A stretch of DNA of 64,000 bases from contig CAZIUE010000005.1 of the NCBI GenBank assembly GCA_964542535.1, positions 1 through 64,000 on the forward strand, given 5' to 3'. The position numbers and the translations under genes are program-made. The DNA is from Pseudopelobacter sp964542535. Lineage in GTDB: Bacteria > Desulfobacterota > Desulfuromonadia > Geobacterales > Pseudopelobacteraceae. Every line of letters starts with the position of its first letter. Position 1 is the stretch's first letter. Below the pieces are notes generated by a model. That model searched no databases and was not told where the DNA came from. It worked only from the letters and a program-made list of their open reading frames with translations. This document shows positions 9,106 through 16,650 of the stretch, piece after piece.

Positions 9106-9133
9106 TAAAGCCCCGTGCGGGTCGCACCGATAG
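9106..9133 (+). promoter_or_regulatory. Candidate sigma28 (FliA) promoter of fliC
   Basis: TAAAG at 9106-9110 and CCGATAG at 9127-9133 match the flagellar sigma28 consensus (TAAA, 15 bases, GCCGATAA), with a spacer of 16 bases to the aligned -10 octamer. It lies about 58 bases before the flagellin ATG. The match is by eye. Confidence 0.6.
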
Positions 9134-9150
9134 CCTTAAATAACAACACC

Positions 9151-9166
9151 GTGGCAAGAATGCCAC
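9151..9166 (+). promoter_or_regulatory. Hairpin in the fliC leader
   Basis: GTGGCA AGAA TGCCAC is a perfect 6-bp stem with a 4-base loop, placed 15 bases before the AAGGAG ribosome-binding site. It may stabilise the abundant flagellin mRNA or bind a translation regulator. AAGGA within the Shine-Dalgarno site resembles the ANGGA core recognised by CsrA in other flagellar systems. Function is inferred only. Confidence 0.4.
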
Positions 9167-9190
9167 ATAAATCCAGAAAGGAGCACCACA

Positions 9191-10093
9191 ATGGCAAACT
9201 CGATTTCTCTCACCGCTGGCATGAGGAACAACCTGTTGGCCCTGCAGAACACCAACAAGCTGATGACCCAGACCCAGAACCGTCTCTCCACAGGCAAGAA
9301 AGTCAATTCGGCACTGGACAATCCGACCAACTTTTTCGCCGCCCAGGCGCACACCAACCGTGCCAACGACCTGACCAACCGTAAGGACAGCATGGCTGAG
9401 GCGGTACAGGGTGTAACCGCCGCCGATGCAGGTATTACCGCCATCACCGCCCTGATCGAGTCGGCACAAGGTATCGCGTCCGCCGCACTCGCTTCCGCCA
9501 GCGTGACTGACCGCGCCAACTACGCCGTCACCTACAACGAACTGATGGGGCAGATCAACAAACTGGCCAGTGACTCCGGCTACCGCGGCACCAACTTCCT
9601 GACCGACGACAACCTGACCGTGGAATTCGCTCCTGCTACGGGCGGCGCAACCCTCAAGATCGAAGGTTTCACCGCCACCTCAGCCGGTCTCTCGCTGCAG
9701 ACGGTTGGCGTCGGCAGCACCCACGGCACCACTTCAGCGTCCGCCACAGCCGCAACAAACGCCACGCTGGGAACCAGCGTCACTTGGGACTCCAGCGTTA
9801 CCGCTGACGCAAACAAGGCCATCCAGAGTTCCGCGAAACAGCTGGAAAACGCGCTTTCCACCCTGCGCTCCGAGTCGTCCAAGCTGTCCGCCAGCCTGAG
9901 TATCGTTACCACTCGCCAGGACTTCACCGACACCATGATCAACACCCTCAAGACCGGTGCCGACAACCTGACCTTGGCCGACACCAACGAAGAGGGCGCC
10001 AACATGCTGATGCTGCAAACCCGCCAGAGCTTGGGCACAACATCCCTGAGCCTCGCCTCCCAGGCGGCCCAGGCAGTACTCCAGCTGTTCTAA
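9191..10093 (+). CDS. fliC: Flagellin
   Basis: A 300-residue flagellin, the filament subunit. The N-terminal D0/D1 region (SLTAGMRNNLLALQNTNKLM, RLSTGKKVNSALDNPTNFFA) and C-terminal D1/D0 region (TRQDFTDTMINTLKTGADNL, ending SQAAQAVLQLF) are intact. The central domain is short and Ser/Thr/Ala-rich (about residues 155-205), a plausible surface for O-glycosylation. An AAGGAG site precedes the ATG, a sigma28-like promoter lies upstream and a strong hairpin follows. It is flanked by an OGT-like gene and by flbT/flaF, so the filament is probably glycosylated. The start is certain. Confidence 0.97.
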   Translation: MANSISLTAGMRNNLLALQNTNKLMTQTQNRLSTGKKVNSALDNPTNFFAAQAHTNRANDLTNRKDSMAEAVQGVTAADAGITAITALIESAQGIASAALASASVTDRANYAVTYNELMGQINKLASDSGYRGTNFLTDDNLTVEFAPATGGATLKIEGFTATSAGLSLQTVGVGSTHGTTSASATAATNATLGTSVTWDSSVTADANKAIQSSAKQLENALSTLRSESSKLSASLSIVTTRQDFTDTMINTLKTGADNLTLADTNEEGANMLMLQTRQSLGTTSLSLASQAAQAVLQLF

Positions 10094-10122
10094 TCCAACA
10101 CCAGATAACACTGCCCTAATAG

Positions 10123-10156
10123 ATGGGGGAAGAAGCTTTTCTTCCCCCATTTATGT
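10123..10156 (+). terminator. Terminator hairpin after fliC
   Basis: A perfect 11-bp stem (ATGGGGGAAGA / TCTTCCCCCAT) with a 6-base loop lies 30 bases past the flagellin stop, followed by TTATGT. It may terminate most transcripts or protect the fliC 3' end while allowing read-through into the next genes, which have no obvious promoter of their own. Confidence 0.7.
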
Positions 10157-10174
10157 ATGTCACGGAGGCGCCCC

Positions 10175-10777
10175 ATGAGTTCTGACAGGCTTTCCGCTAT
10201 ACAGCAAACCATTCATCTCGGCACACGCAGTTTCAACCAGCCACAGGTTCAGGCGCATCATCAGACGTCATCTCAAGCGGAACCTGAAACTGCTATTACC
10301 AACGACCAGGTTTCGTTTGATATCGACTCTTCCCGCCAAAGCCTCGATACGTTGCAACGTATTGGGCGGATTTCCGGTGCCCTCAATGAGACCGCCATTC
10401 GCATCAGGGATACAGGCGAAAACCTGAGATCCTCCGCCGATATCGTGTCCAGGATGCACGGAGAGTTGAACAAAATTGTAAAAAATTATCCTCCATTTTC
10501 CCAAGATGACCAGGAACGCAGAAAAATCCTGATGAGTTACATATCTCTCAGGAAACAGATTGAACAACTGACCGTCCCCCCTCCTCCTCCTCCCATCTAC
10601 GAAAGAGTTGAAAGCATGTGGCAGGAGTTGTTCGCTCAAACCGAGGGAAAGATCGGAACCCCCGACCTGCCAGAGAACGCAGCTGACAGCGCTGTACAGA
10701 CTGCGGCAACCCAGGTCTCCGCTACTCACGACACGATTAACCGCTTGCTAGAAACCATACAGACGTCTCTATCATAA
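10175..10777 (+). CDS. Flagellar-locus protein of unknown function
   Basis: About 200 residues, predicted soluble and mostly helical from about 55 to 135 (SRQSLDTLQRIGRISGALNE, YISLRKQIEQLTV). A PPPPPP run follows, then an Ala/Thr/Gln-rich C-terminal helix ending in LLETIQTSL. I do not recognise a family. Position between fliC and flbT/flaF, with the same strand and tight spacing (8 bases before flbT), suggests a chaperone-like, regulatory or cap-related flagellar role. The ATG at 10175 follows GGAGG by 6 bases; a slightly longer frame starts at 10157 without a site. Confidence 0.75.
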   Translation: MSSDRLSAIQQTIHLGTRSFNQPQVQAHHQTSSQAEPETAITNDQVSFDIDSSRQSLDTLQRIGRISGALNETAIRIRDTGENLRSSADIVSRMHGELNKIVKNYPPFSQDDQERRKILMSYISLRKQIEQLTVPPPPPPIYERVESMWQELFAQTEGKIGTPDLPENAADSAVQTAATQVSATHDTINRLLETIQTSLS

Positions 10778-10785
10778 GGTCCCCC

Positions 10786-11172
10786 ATGTCGCTCAAAATA
10801 ATCCTCAAGGCACAGGAAAAGGTGATCATCGGAGCTGCTGTCCTGCGAAATGGGAACCGGAACACGGAACTGTATGTAGAAAATACGGTTCCAATTCTTC
10901 GCCAGAAGGATATCCTCAGAGAGTCTGAAGCGAATTCACCAGCGCGGCGCGTTTACTTTGCCATACAATTGATGTATATTGATCCAGAAAAACGTCAGGC
11001 GCATGTAGACACTTTTTTTCAGCTGGTTCATGATATTGTTGAAGCAGCACCAAGCACGCGCAGATTAATCGTCAAACTATGTGAGCAGGTTGCCGCGGCC
11101 CAGTTTTATCAGGCACTCAAGACGGCACGGGAACTTATCGATTACGAAGAGGAGATAACGGCACATGTCTGA
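10786..11172 (+). CDS. flbT: Flagellin synthesis regulator FlbT
   Basis: A 128-residue protein matching FlbT in length and pattern: an N-terminal beta-type half (SLKIILKAQEKVIIGAAVLR, NGNRNTELYVENTVPILRQK) and a helical C-terminal half (RRVYFAIQLMYIDPEKRQAH, FFQLVHDIVEAAPSTRRL). In alphaproteobacteria FlbT binds the flagellin mRNA leader and controls its translation and turnover, working together with FlaF. Its end overlaps the start of flaF by 8 bases, indicating co-expression. The hairpin in the fliC leader is a possible target. Confidence 0.85.
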   Translation: MSLKIILKAQEKVIIGAAVLRNGNRNTELYVENTVPILRQKDILRESEANSPARRVYFAIQLMYIDPEKRQAHVDTFFQLVHDIVEAAPSTRRLIVKLCEQVAAAQFYQALKTARELIDYEEEITAHV

Positions 11173-11548
11173 TCCCCGCACAGCGTATGAACAGCAGAGC
11201 AAACAATTCATGTCACCCAGGGAGTTGGAAGCTTCGGTTCTGACAAAGGCGGGGTTAAAGCTTAAACAGTGCCAGGAGAAGTGGGATACAGCCGAGCGAA
11301 ACGCCTTGCTTGACGAGGCAATACGCTACAATCAGAAAGTGTGGAGTTTTTTCCAGTCAGAGCTTTCCATGCCGGACAACCCCCTCCCAAAAAAATTAAG
11401 GGAAGACATTCTTAATCTCAGCTTGTTTATTGACAAACGGCTCTTTGAGGTGCTGGCCTTCCCCAACGACCCTGAACGACTCACTATCGTAATTGACATC
11501 AACTTCAATATAGCCGCCGGTTTACGTACAAAACCACCCGAGGAATAG
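11165..11548 (+). CDS. flaF: Flagellar biosynthesis regulator FlaF
   Basis: A 127-residue helical protein of the FlaF family, recognised by the N-terminal AYEQQSKQFMSPRELEASVL, the central NQKVWSFFQSELSMPDNPLP, and the DILNLSLFIDKRLFEVL segment. FlaF is required for flagellin production or secretion in alphaproteobacteria, where it interacts with flagellin and counteracts FlbT. It overlaps flbT by 8 bases and is followed by a strong terminator, so it ends the flagellin operon. Confidence 0.85.
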   Translation: MSDPRTAYEQQSKQFMSPRELEASVLTKAGLKLKQCQEKWDTAERNALLDEAIRYNQKVWSFFQSELSMPDNPLPKKLREDILNLSLFIDKRLFEVLAFPNDPERLTIVIDINFNIAAGLRTKPPEE

Positions 11549-11574
11549 TCATTTTCCTGCTATTCCGTTTTTTT
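11542..11574 (+). terminator. Terminator of the fliC-flbT-flaF operon
   Basis: GGAATAG, an 11-base loop and CTATTCC are followed directly by G and seven T residues, a classic intrinsic terminator. It spans the stop codon of flaF and the last codons of the convergent glycosyltransferase gene. Confidence 0.8.
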
Positions 11575-14500
11575 GCCATTCATCAGCAGAAGCGTTTCAG
11601 CACTGCAACTCCCTGCTTTTCGGGAGACTGCTACAAGCTTTTCCGCAAAGGTTTGTTGTCCCGCCTGTAACAGTTTCCCGGTTACGTCATGAATGTAACG
11701 GGAAAATTCGACGTGATTGTCCAGCAACCCTCGAAATTCATGCAATGCTTTGTCACCGTCCCCATTGGCCGCCCACAGAATCCCGCGCATAAGCACCAGA
11801 AGTGGATAGTCTGGATTATGAGCCAAAAAACGTTCAACCTCCGCAAGTGCTTCACCGATATTCCCCAGACAGAGTTGACAGAGCAGGTAATTCACTTGGG
11901 CTTCCCTGTAGTCCTGCTTCAATTCCATGGCCCGTTTGGCAGCGTCACGCCCCTCTTTAAACATACCCATTTGCAGACAGACATGCCCCAAGTTGAAATG
12001 TGCCAGTGGAGAAGCAGGATCAATCCGCAGTGCGCTCTGCCATAGAGACATGGCTTCTTCGTACTTTTTCACACCGGCAGCCTGGATGGCAAGCTCAACG
12101 ATCGCCTTCGGAGACCCACCCGTTTCAACCAGCTTACGTTTACCCAATTCATAATAGTGCTGCAACTTTCGCTGCTGCCGTTCATCGTCCAGATAGCCGT
12201 AATGATGCACTACAAAAGGGGCTGAAAGAGTAGGTATTCCCTGACGCTCCAGCGAGGGCTCAACCATTTCATGCAGCGGGTTCTCAAAGCGAAGAGAAGC
12301 CTGGTTGGGAAACAGGCGCGTCTTTTCGCTGGGCATCCATCCTCGCCCGACCTCTTCCAAAGGGTATTCTCCCCGATTGGCTCGCCATGTTTCCAGGTCA
12401 ACCCTGTTCGTGTAATTACGGCTAACAACAGAGAAAGCAACGTTACCCGAAGGCGATGAACGGACCAGGGAACGAATCGTATCGTAATCCTGAGCCGAAA
12501 TCACCTCGTCTGCATCCATTGCCAGAATCCATTCGCCGCGCGCCTCGTTGAGCGAGGCATTGCGGGCGGCCGAATAGTCGTCAGTCCAGGGAATGCGGAT
12601 GACACGGGCCCCAAAAATGGCGGCAATTTCACACGTTCTATCGATTGAGCCGGTATCGGCAATAACCAGCTCATCGACAACAGGCAACAGGCTCCTGAGG
12701 CAGCGGGGCAGATTTTTTTCTTCGTTCTTCACGATCATGCAGAGCGAGATTGTTCCTCCCTCACGCTCCCGTTCGCGAGATACGGTGACAGGGCCCAATC
12801 TGTCGCGCACCGCTTGAGCAGCATCCAGAAAGCCCTCTCCCCACTTGCAGGTCACCAGGACATGTTCAACAACCGCCATCGCATCCTGGAAGCGTTCAAG
12901 ACGCAGCAAAAGATCTATATGTATGTACGCCAGGGTATCACTATCAGGATAGAAATGCCTCGCTTCCGCCACGGCACGCTCGGCTGCGACAAGCTGATCC
13001 TGACAAACGATGCTGGCATGATACCGTTGCGCAACGCCTATATCAGCCGGATCAAGGCGGAATGCCCTTTCAAGCAGTAGTACGGCTACCGACTCATCTC
13101 CCGACAAACGGGCAACTTCGGAAAACCCTAGGAAACCAAGCGCATGTGACGGCCGGCGCGAACAGAACTGCTCGAAAACGTTGGCGGCAGCCAATAGCTC
13201 CCCCTTTGCCAGCATGACATACCCCTGGAGAAGCATGATATCGCCCTGCTCCCCGGCAGACTTGAGAATGTTCTTAACAATGCGTTCAGCCTCGTCAACC
13301 TGGCCCAGTTCAAGCTTTGCCCTGACCTGCACATTTCGAGCGGATACGGGGAGGGCGACAGGGCACTCGTTCAGTATCGCAAGCGCATCCCGAAACATTC
13401 CCGCATCGAAAAAAAACTGTGCCAGGACATGGTAAAAAAGCGGTTCTCCCGGCAGCTGCCTGATTCCCTGATTGAGAAGCAGTTCAACCGCCTCATCCGC
13501 AAACCCCCGCTGATTAAGGTTTACAGCTTTTTCAAGCGTCTTGACACGGATAACCTGGTGTGCCAGCGACTCGTCTGTGACCGTTTTACTCCATTTCCGG
13601 TTAAAGAGTTGCTGATTGCGCAACAACGCTTCGTGGTAGTCGATATTGTTGCCCTGAAACGTTGCGCTGCCCACATGGTGAATGAATACATCAACGGCTA
13701 TTGTGTTCTGGAGTCCCTCCAGTGCTGCCCGCAGGCAGTAATCATCGTCCTCAAAATTTCCCGACCCGAACTGCTCATCAAGAAGGCCGATCCTCTCAAC
13801 CAGTTCACGCCGGAACAGCATACAGAAACCGACCACCCGCCTGACTGCTCTACGTTGATACCGTTTACTGCGGCGGAATTCTCTCGAAAAATCGTCGAGC
13901 TCGTCCATACTCCGGTAGCTAGGCCATGGCCAGCGCTGTGGCCCGCTGATGTTGTTCGTCATCGGGCCGACGATACCCACTTCCTCCCCGTCAAAACACT
14001 CAAGCAGTCCGGCAAGCCATTCGGGCGTTACCACAACATCGTTATTCAGCAAAAGGATGAAACTGCCGCGAGCCGCCCGTATCCCCTGGTTGCACCCGGC
14101 TGAAAACCCAAGATTATCGTTATTTTCGATCAGACGATATTCTGCGGTACCGGCAACCAGTTCCTTCAGCCAGTCAAGGGTACCGTCCGTCGAACCATTA
14201 TCGATGAAGATGATTTCATGAGATTCAGATGTGTGCCGTTGTATACTCGCAATACATGCCTTGGTAACATCCATACGGTTACGGGTCAAAATAATGATTG
14301 ATACCAGAGGCATAGAATTTCCTCCCGGATTATCGTCAGTCTGCAATTTACTGATCTCCGCCGGCAAGGCAAGCTCGGCTGGCGTAGCATCGCTCAGGGC
14401 CTCATTCAGCGGCACTCCATCCTTCTGGCAGAAGATGTAGTCGTCACGTTTGACAACAGCACCCCATTTTCCGAAAAAAAGAGTTCGATTACGGTCAAAA

Positions 14501-15363
14501 CGACATCTCAGACGAAGCAGTTCAGCTTCCATGTCCTGGAAGGTTGCGTGAACCTGTCGTGCCAGCTGAATCTGCTCCGTTGTTGCCACCCCTTTTGTAA
14601 GGAGGTCGTCAAGCTCGCGCAAGCGTCCGGCCCCAGGAAGTTTCGACTGCAGTTCATCCATGCGTTCATTGAGTGTCCTGTTCTGGTGGTGGATCACCAC
14701 ACTTTCGGCACAGTAGTAAATCCGTTTGCCAATGGAGGCAAGCGCATAGCAGAGATCATCGTCTTCCCAGCCGTTTTCGTAACGTTCATCAAAACAGCCC
14801 ACCGAGCGGAAATCAGCGGCACGAATCAGGATACAGGCTCCCGTTACCATCATGTATGTTCGGCTCTTGTTTACGGCGGGATGAGTGGAGGGGAAACGGT
14901 AATAGATGTGGTGGGGATGGGAATGGGGAAGCCCGGGATCAGACCAGACCTTGCCGCAATGTTGGACTGTGCCGTCGGGAAGAAGCAGTTTCGGAGCAAC
15001 AATGCCAATATCGTCGCGGGCAGTGATCAGGGCGTACAGGGGGGAAAACCAGCCGGGTTGTACCTCGGTATCGTTGTTCAGAAAAAGCAGGAGACTGCCA
15101 CTGGCGACAGCCGCTCCCCGGTTGCATGCCGCGGCAAAACCCTGCGCGCACTCGTTGCGAATTGTGCGAATCCGGGAGGTGGCAACGGCACGTTGCGCAA
15201 GCACCTGTGGCGTACCGTCATCGGAACCGTCATCGACAACGATGATTTCATGATTAATGTGCGGCGGTGAGGCATGCAGCGCCTTGAGGCAAGCCTGCGT
15301 ATAGGCGACCTGGTTATGTACAGGAATAACAATAGAAAGGGAATGCGCACTAGAGTCCTGCAA
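11560..15363 (-). CDS. Triple GT2 / TPR glycosyltransferase
   Basis: A very large protein (about 1267 residues) with three GT2 (GT-A fold) domains joined by TPR segments. In full-frame numbering (25 residues more): GT2-1 at about 33-260 (metal-binding NND at 121-123), GT2-2 at 378-600 (NND 465-467), TPR-like repeats 640-870, GT2-3 at 896-1080 (DAD 975-977) and TPR 1115-1250. The first two resemble WbbL-type rhamnosyltransferases and the third resembles SunS-like GT2-TPR enzymes. The long frame would overlap the upstream TPR gene by 89 bases. A TTG at 15363, 7 bases after GAGGG, leaves only a 14-base overlap and is preferred. Three sequential sugar transfers by one chain are plausible. Confidence 0.87.
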   Translation of the reverse strand: MQDSSAHSLSIVIPVHNQVAYTQACLKALHASPPHINHEIIVVDDGSDDGTPQVLAQRAVATSRIRTIRNECAQGFAAACNRGAAVASGSLLLFLNNDTEVQPGWFSPLYALITARDDIGIVAPKLLLPDGTVQHCGKVWSDPGLPHSHPHHIYYRFPSTHPAVNKSRTYMMVTGACILIRAADFRSVGCFDERYENGWEDDDLCYALASIGKRIYYCAESVVIHHQNRTLNERMDELQSKLPGAGRLRELDDLLTKGVATTEQIQLARQVHATFQDMEAELLRLRCRFDRNRTLFFGKWGAVVKRDDYIFCQKDGVPLNEALSDATPAELALPAEISKLQTDDNPGGNSMPLVSIIILTRNRMDVTKACIASIQRHTSESHEIIFIDNGSTDGTLDWLKELVAGTAEYRLIENNDNLGFSAGCNQGIRAARGSFILLLNNDVVVTPEWLAGLLECFDGEEVGIVGPMTNNISGPQRWPWPSYRSMDELDDFSREFRRSKRYQRRAVRRVVGFCMLFRRELVERIGLLDEQFGSGNFEDDDYCLRAALEGLQNTIAVDVFIHHVGSATFQGNNIDYHEALLRNQQLFNRKWSKTVTDESLAHQVIRVKTLEKAVNLNQRGFADEAVELLLNQGIRQLPGEPLFYHVLAQFFFDAGMFRDALAILNECPVALPVSARNVQVRAKLELGQVDEAERIVKNILKSAGEQGDIMLLQGYVMLAKGELLAAANVFEQFCSRRPSHALGFLGFSEVARLSGDESVAVLLLERAFRLDPADIGVAQRYHASIVCQDQLVAAERAVAEARHFYPDSDTLAYIHIDLLLRLERFQDAMAVVEHVLVTCKWGEGFLDAAQAVRDRLGPVTVSREREREGGTISLCMIVKNEEKNLPRCLRSLLPVVDELVIADTGSIDRTCEIAAIFGARVIRIPWTDDYSAARNASLNEARGEWILAMDADEVISAQDYDTIRSLVRSSPSGNVAFSVVSRNYTNRVDLETWRANRGEYPLEEVGRGWMPSEKTRLFPNQASLRFENPLHEMVEPSLERQGIPTLSAPFVVHHYGYLDDERQQRKLQHYYELGKRKLVETGGSPKAIVELAIQAAGVKKYEEAMSLWQSALRIDPASPLAHFNLGHVCLQMGMFKEGRDAAKRAMELKQDYREAQVNYLLCQLCLGNIGEALAEVERFLAHNPDYPLLVLMRGILWAANGDGDKALHEFRGLLDNHVEFSRYIHDVTGKLLQAGQQTFAEKLVAVSRKAGSCSAETLLLMNGKKTE

Positions 15364-16435
15364 GAAAATCCCTCGCCTCCGCGTTCCAAGGCTCAAGTTC
15401 CAGCACCCGTCCGATAAAAAGACGTGCCTGCTCGCCAAGCCTGTTGGCTGCGGAAATAATCGCCAATGCGGTCAACACCTCCACATCATGGGGATTTTCA
15501 CGAAGCATACGGGTGTAGATCGTGATCGCTTCGTCCGTCCGACCGAGACAGCTGTAATACAGGGCGGCAAGATTTTTCTGAAAAGTTGTGTTGACGGGGT
15601 TATTTTTGACGGCGATTTCATGGTGGAAAAGCGCCTTTTCCATATCACCCCGTCGCGTATGAAGGACGCCCAAGTCGTTATGCGCAAGGGCGTTGTCAGG
15701 TTCCTGGGCGACAAGCTGTTCCAAAGTCAATAAAGCCTGTTCATCCTCTCCAGCGGATATCTGTTCCTGTGCCCTGCGATACAACTCATCCGAGGCAAGG
15801 GCTGGTTGCCGCGAAACATCAACGGTTTCCTGGTTGAGTGTCTGTCTGATTCTTGCCAGAATATCCTCAAGGCTGTCTGCGGCCGGAGACTGCTCGACAG
15901 GTGCCACATTACTCGGCACTTTGGGTATGTCGGAAACCCGGGACGCTGGTACGGGCACGTCACAGACATGAACATCGGTAATGGTGGTATCCTTCTGCTC
16001 CAGCTCAGAGAGACGCTGACTGAAGAGCAAGGCCTCCTGCTCACGTCCCACTCGCCTGCTGATATCCACCATCAGGCGAAGCAGATCGGTGTCATCGGGA
16101 AACGAGTTGAGAAGTTGCGCCAGCATCATGATCGCATCGTCAACCCAGCCAAGTTCGACAAAGTAGAATTCCGCCAGATTCTTGACTATGGTGGGGTTGC
16201 CCGGTTGTATCCGGTTCGCCTTTTCGTAACAGGCAAGGGAAAGCAGCTTTTCTCCAACACGGTTGTAAAGCACTCCCAGGTCATTGTACGGAAGTGCAAC
16301 ATCCGGGTACATCTTTAGAAATGTTCTGATCTCCACTATGGTTGTGGCCGGATCATCCATGTTCATCTGGTACTGAAGTCGTCTATAGGCATTCTGCGCC
16401 TCGTACAGTGTCGCGGGGACAACCTGATAGCTCAT
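15350..16435 (-). CDS. TPR protein, partner of the triple GT2 protein
   Basis: A 361-residue protein with two blocks of TPR units (about 30-150 and 215-355; for example PYNDLGVLYNRVGEKLLSLA and AHNDLGVLHTRRGDMEKALF). They are separated by a low-complexity, proline-rich linker at about 155-195. No catalytic motif or signal peptide is seen. The stop codon overlaps the start region of the GT gene, so the two are almost certainly co-translated; this protein may present the acceptor or scaffold the transferases. GGAG lies 10 bases upstream of the ATG. Confidence 0.85.
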   Translation of the reverse strand: MSYQVVPATLYEAQNAYRRLQYQMNMDDPATTIVEIRTFLKMYPDVALPYNDLGVLYNRVGEKLLSLACYEKANRIQPGNPTIVKNLAEFYFVELGWVDDAIMMLAQLLNSFPDDTDLLRLMVDISRRVGREQEALLFSQRLSELEQKDTTITDVHVCDVPVPASRVSDIPKVPSNVAPVEQSPAADSLEDILARIRQTLNQETVDVSRQPALASDELYRRAQEQISAGEDEQALLTLEQLVAQEPDNALAHNDLGVLHTRRGDMEKALFHHEIAVKNNPVNTTFQKNLAALYYSCLGRTDEAITIYTRMLRENPHDVEVLTALAIISAANRLGEQARLFIGRVLELEPWNAEARDFLAGL

Positions 16436-16650
16436 ATTCGTGTTCTCCTTAACTCAAGCAATACTTCTCTGATTTTGTACATCAGGATGTCATTGTGGAC
16501 AACAAAAAACAGTGCATCCTGACAGACAGAATGTGGCAAAAACATGGCAGTCCCTGGAAGCGGTGCGTCAAGATAGGCGCAACCGGACGTCAAATCTGCC
16601 GCACATCACCAAAAACACATTAACTTTAGCAATTTTTAGTAATAGTACGA

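Noticed and set aside
9134..9190. A sigma54 (-24/-12) promoter for fliC
   Set aside because: TGGCA is present at 9152, but the spacing to the next GC is wrong; the bases belong to a perfect hairpin, and a sigma28-like promoter fits better.
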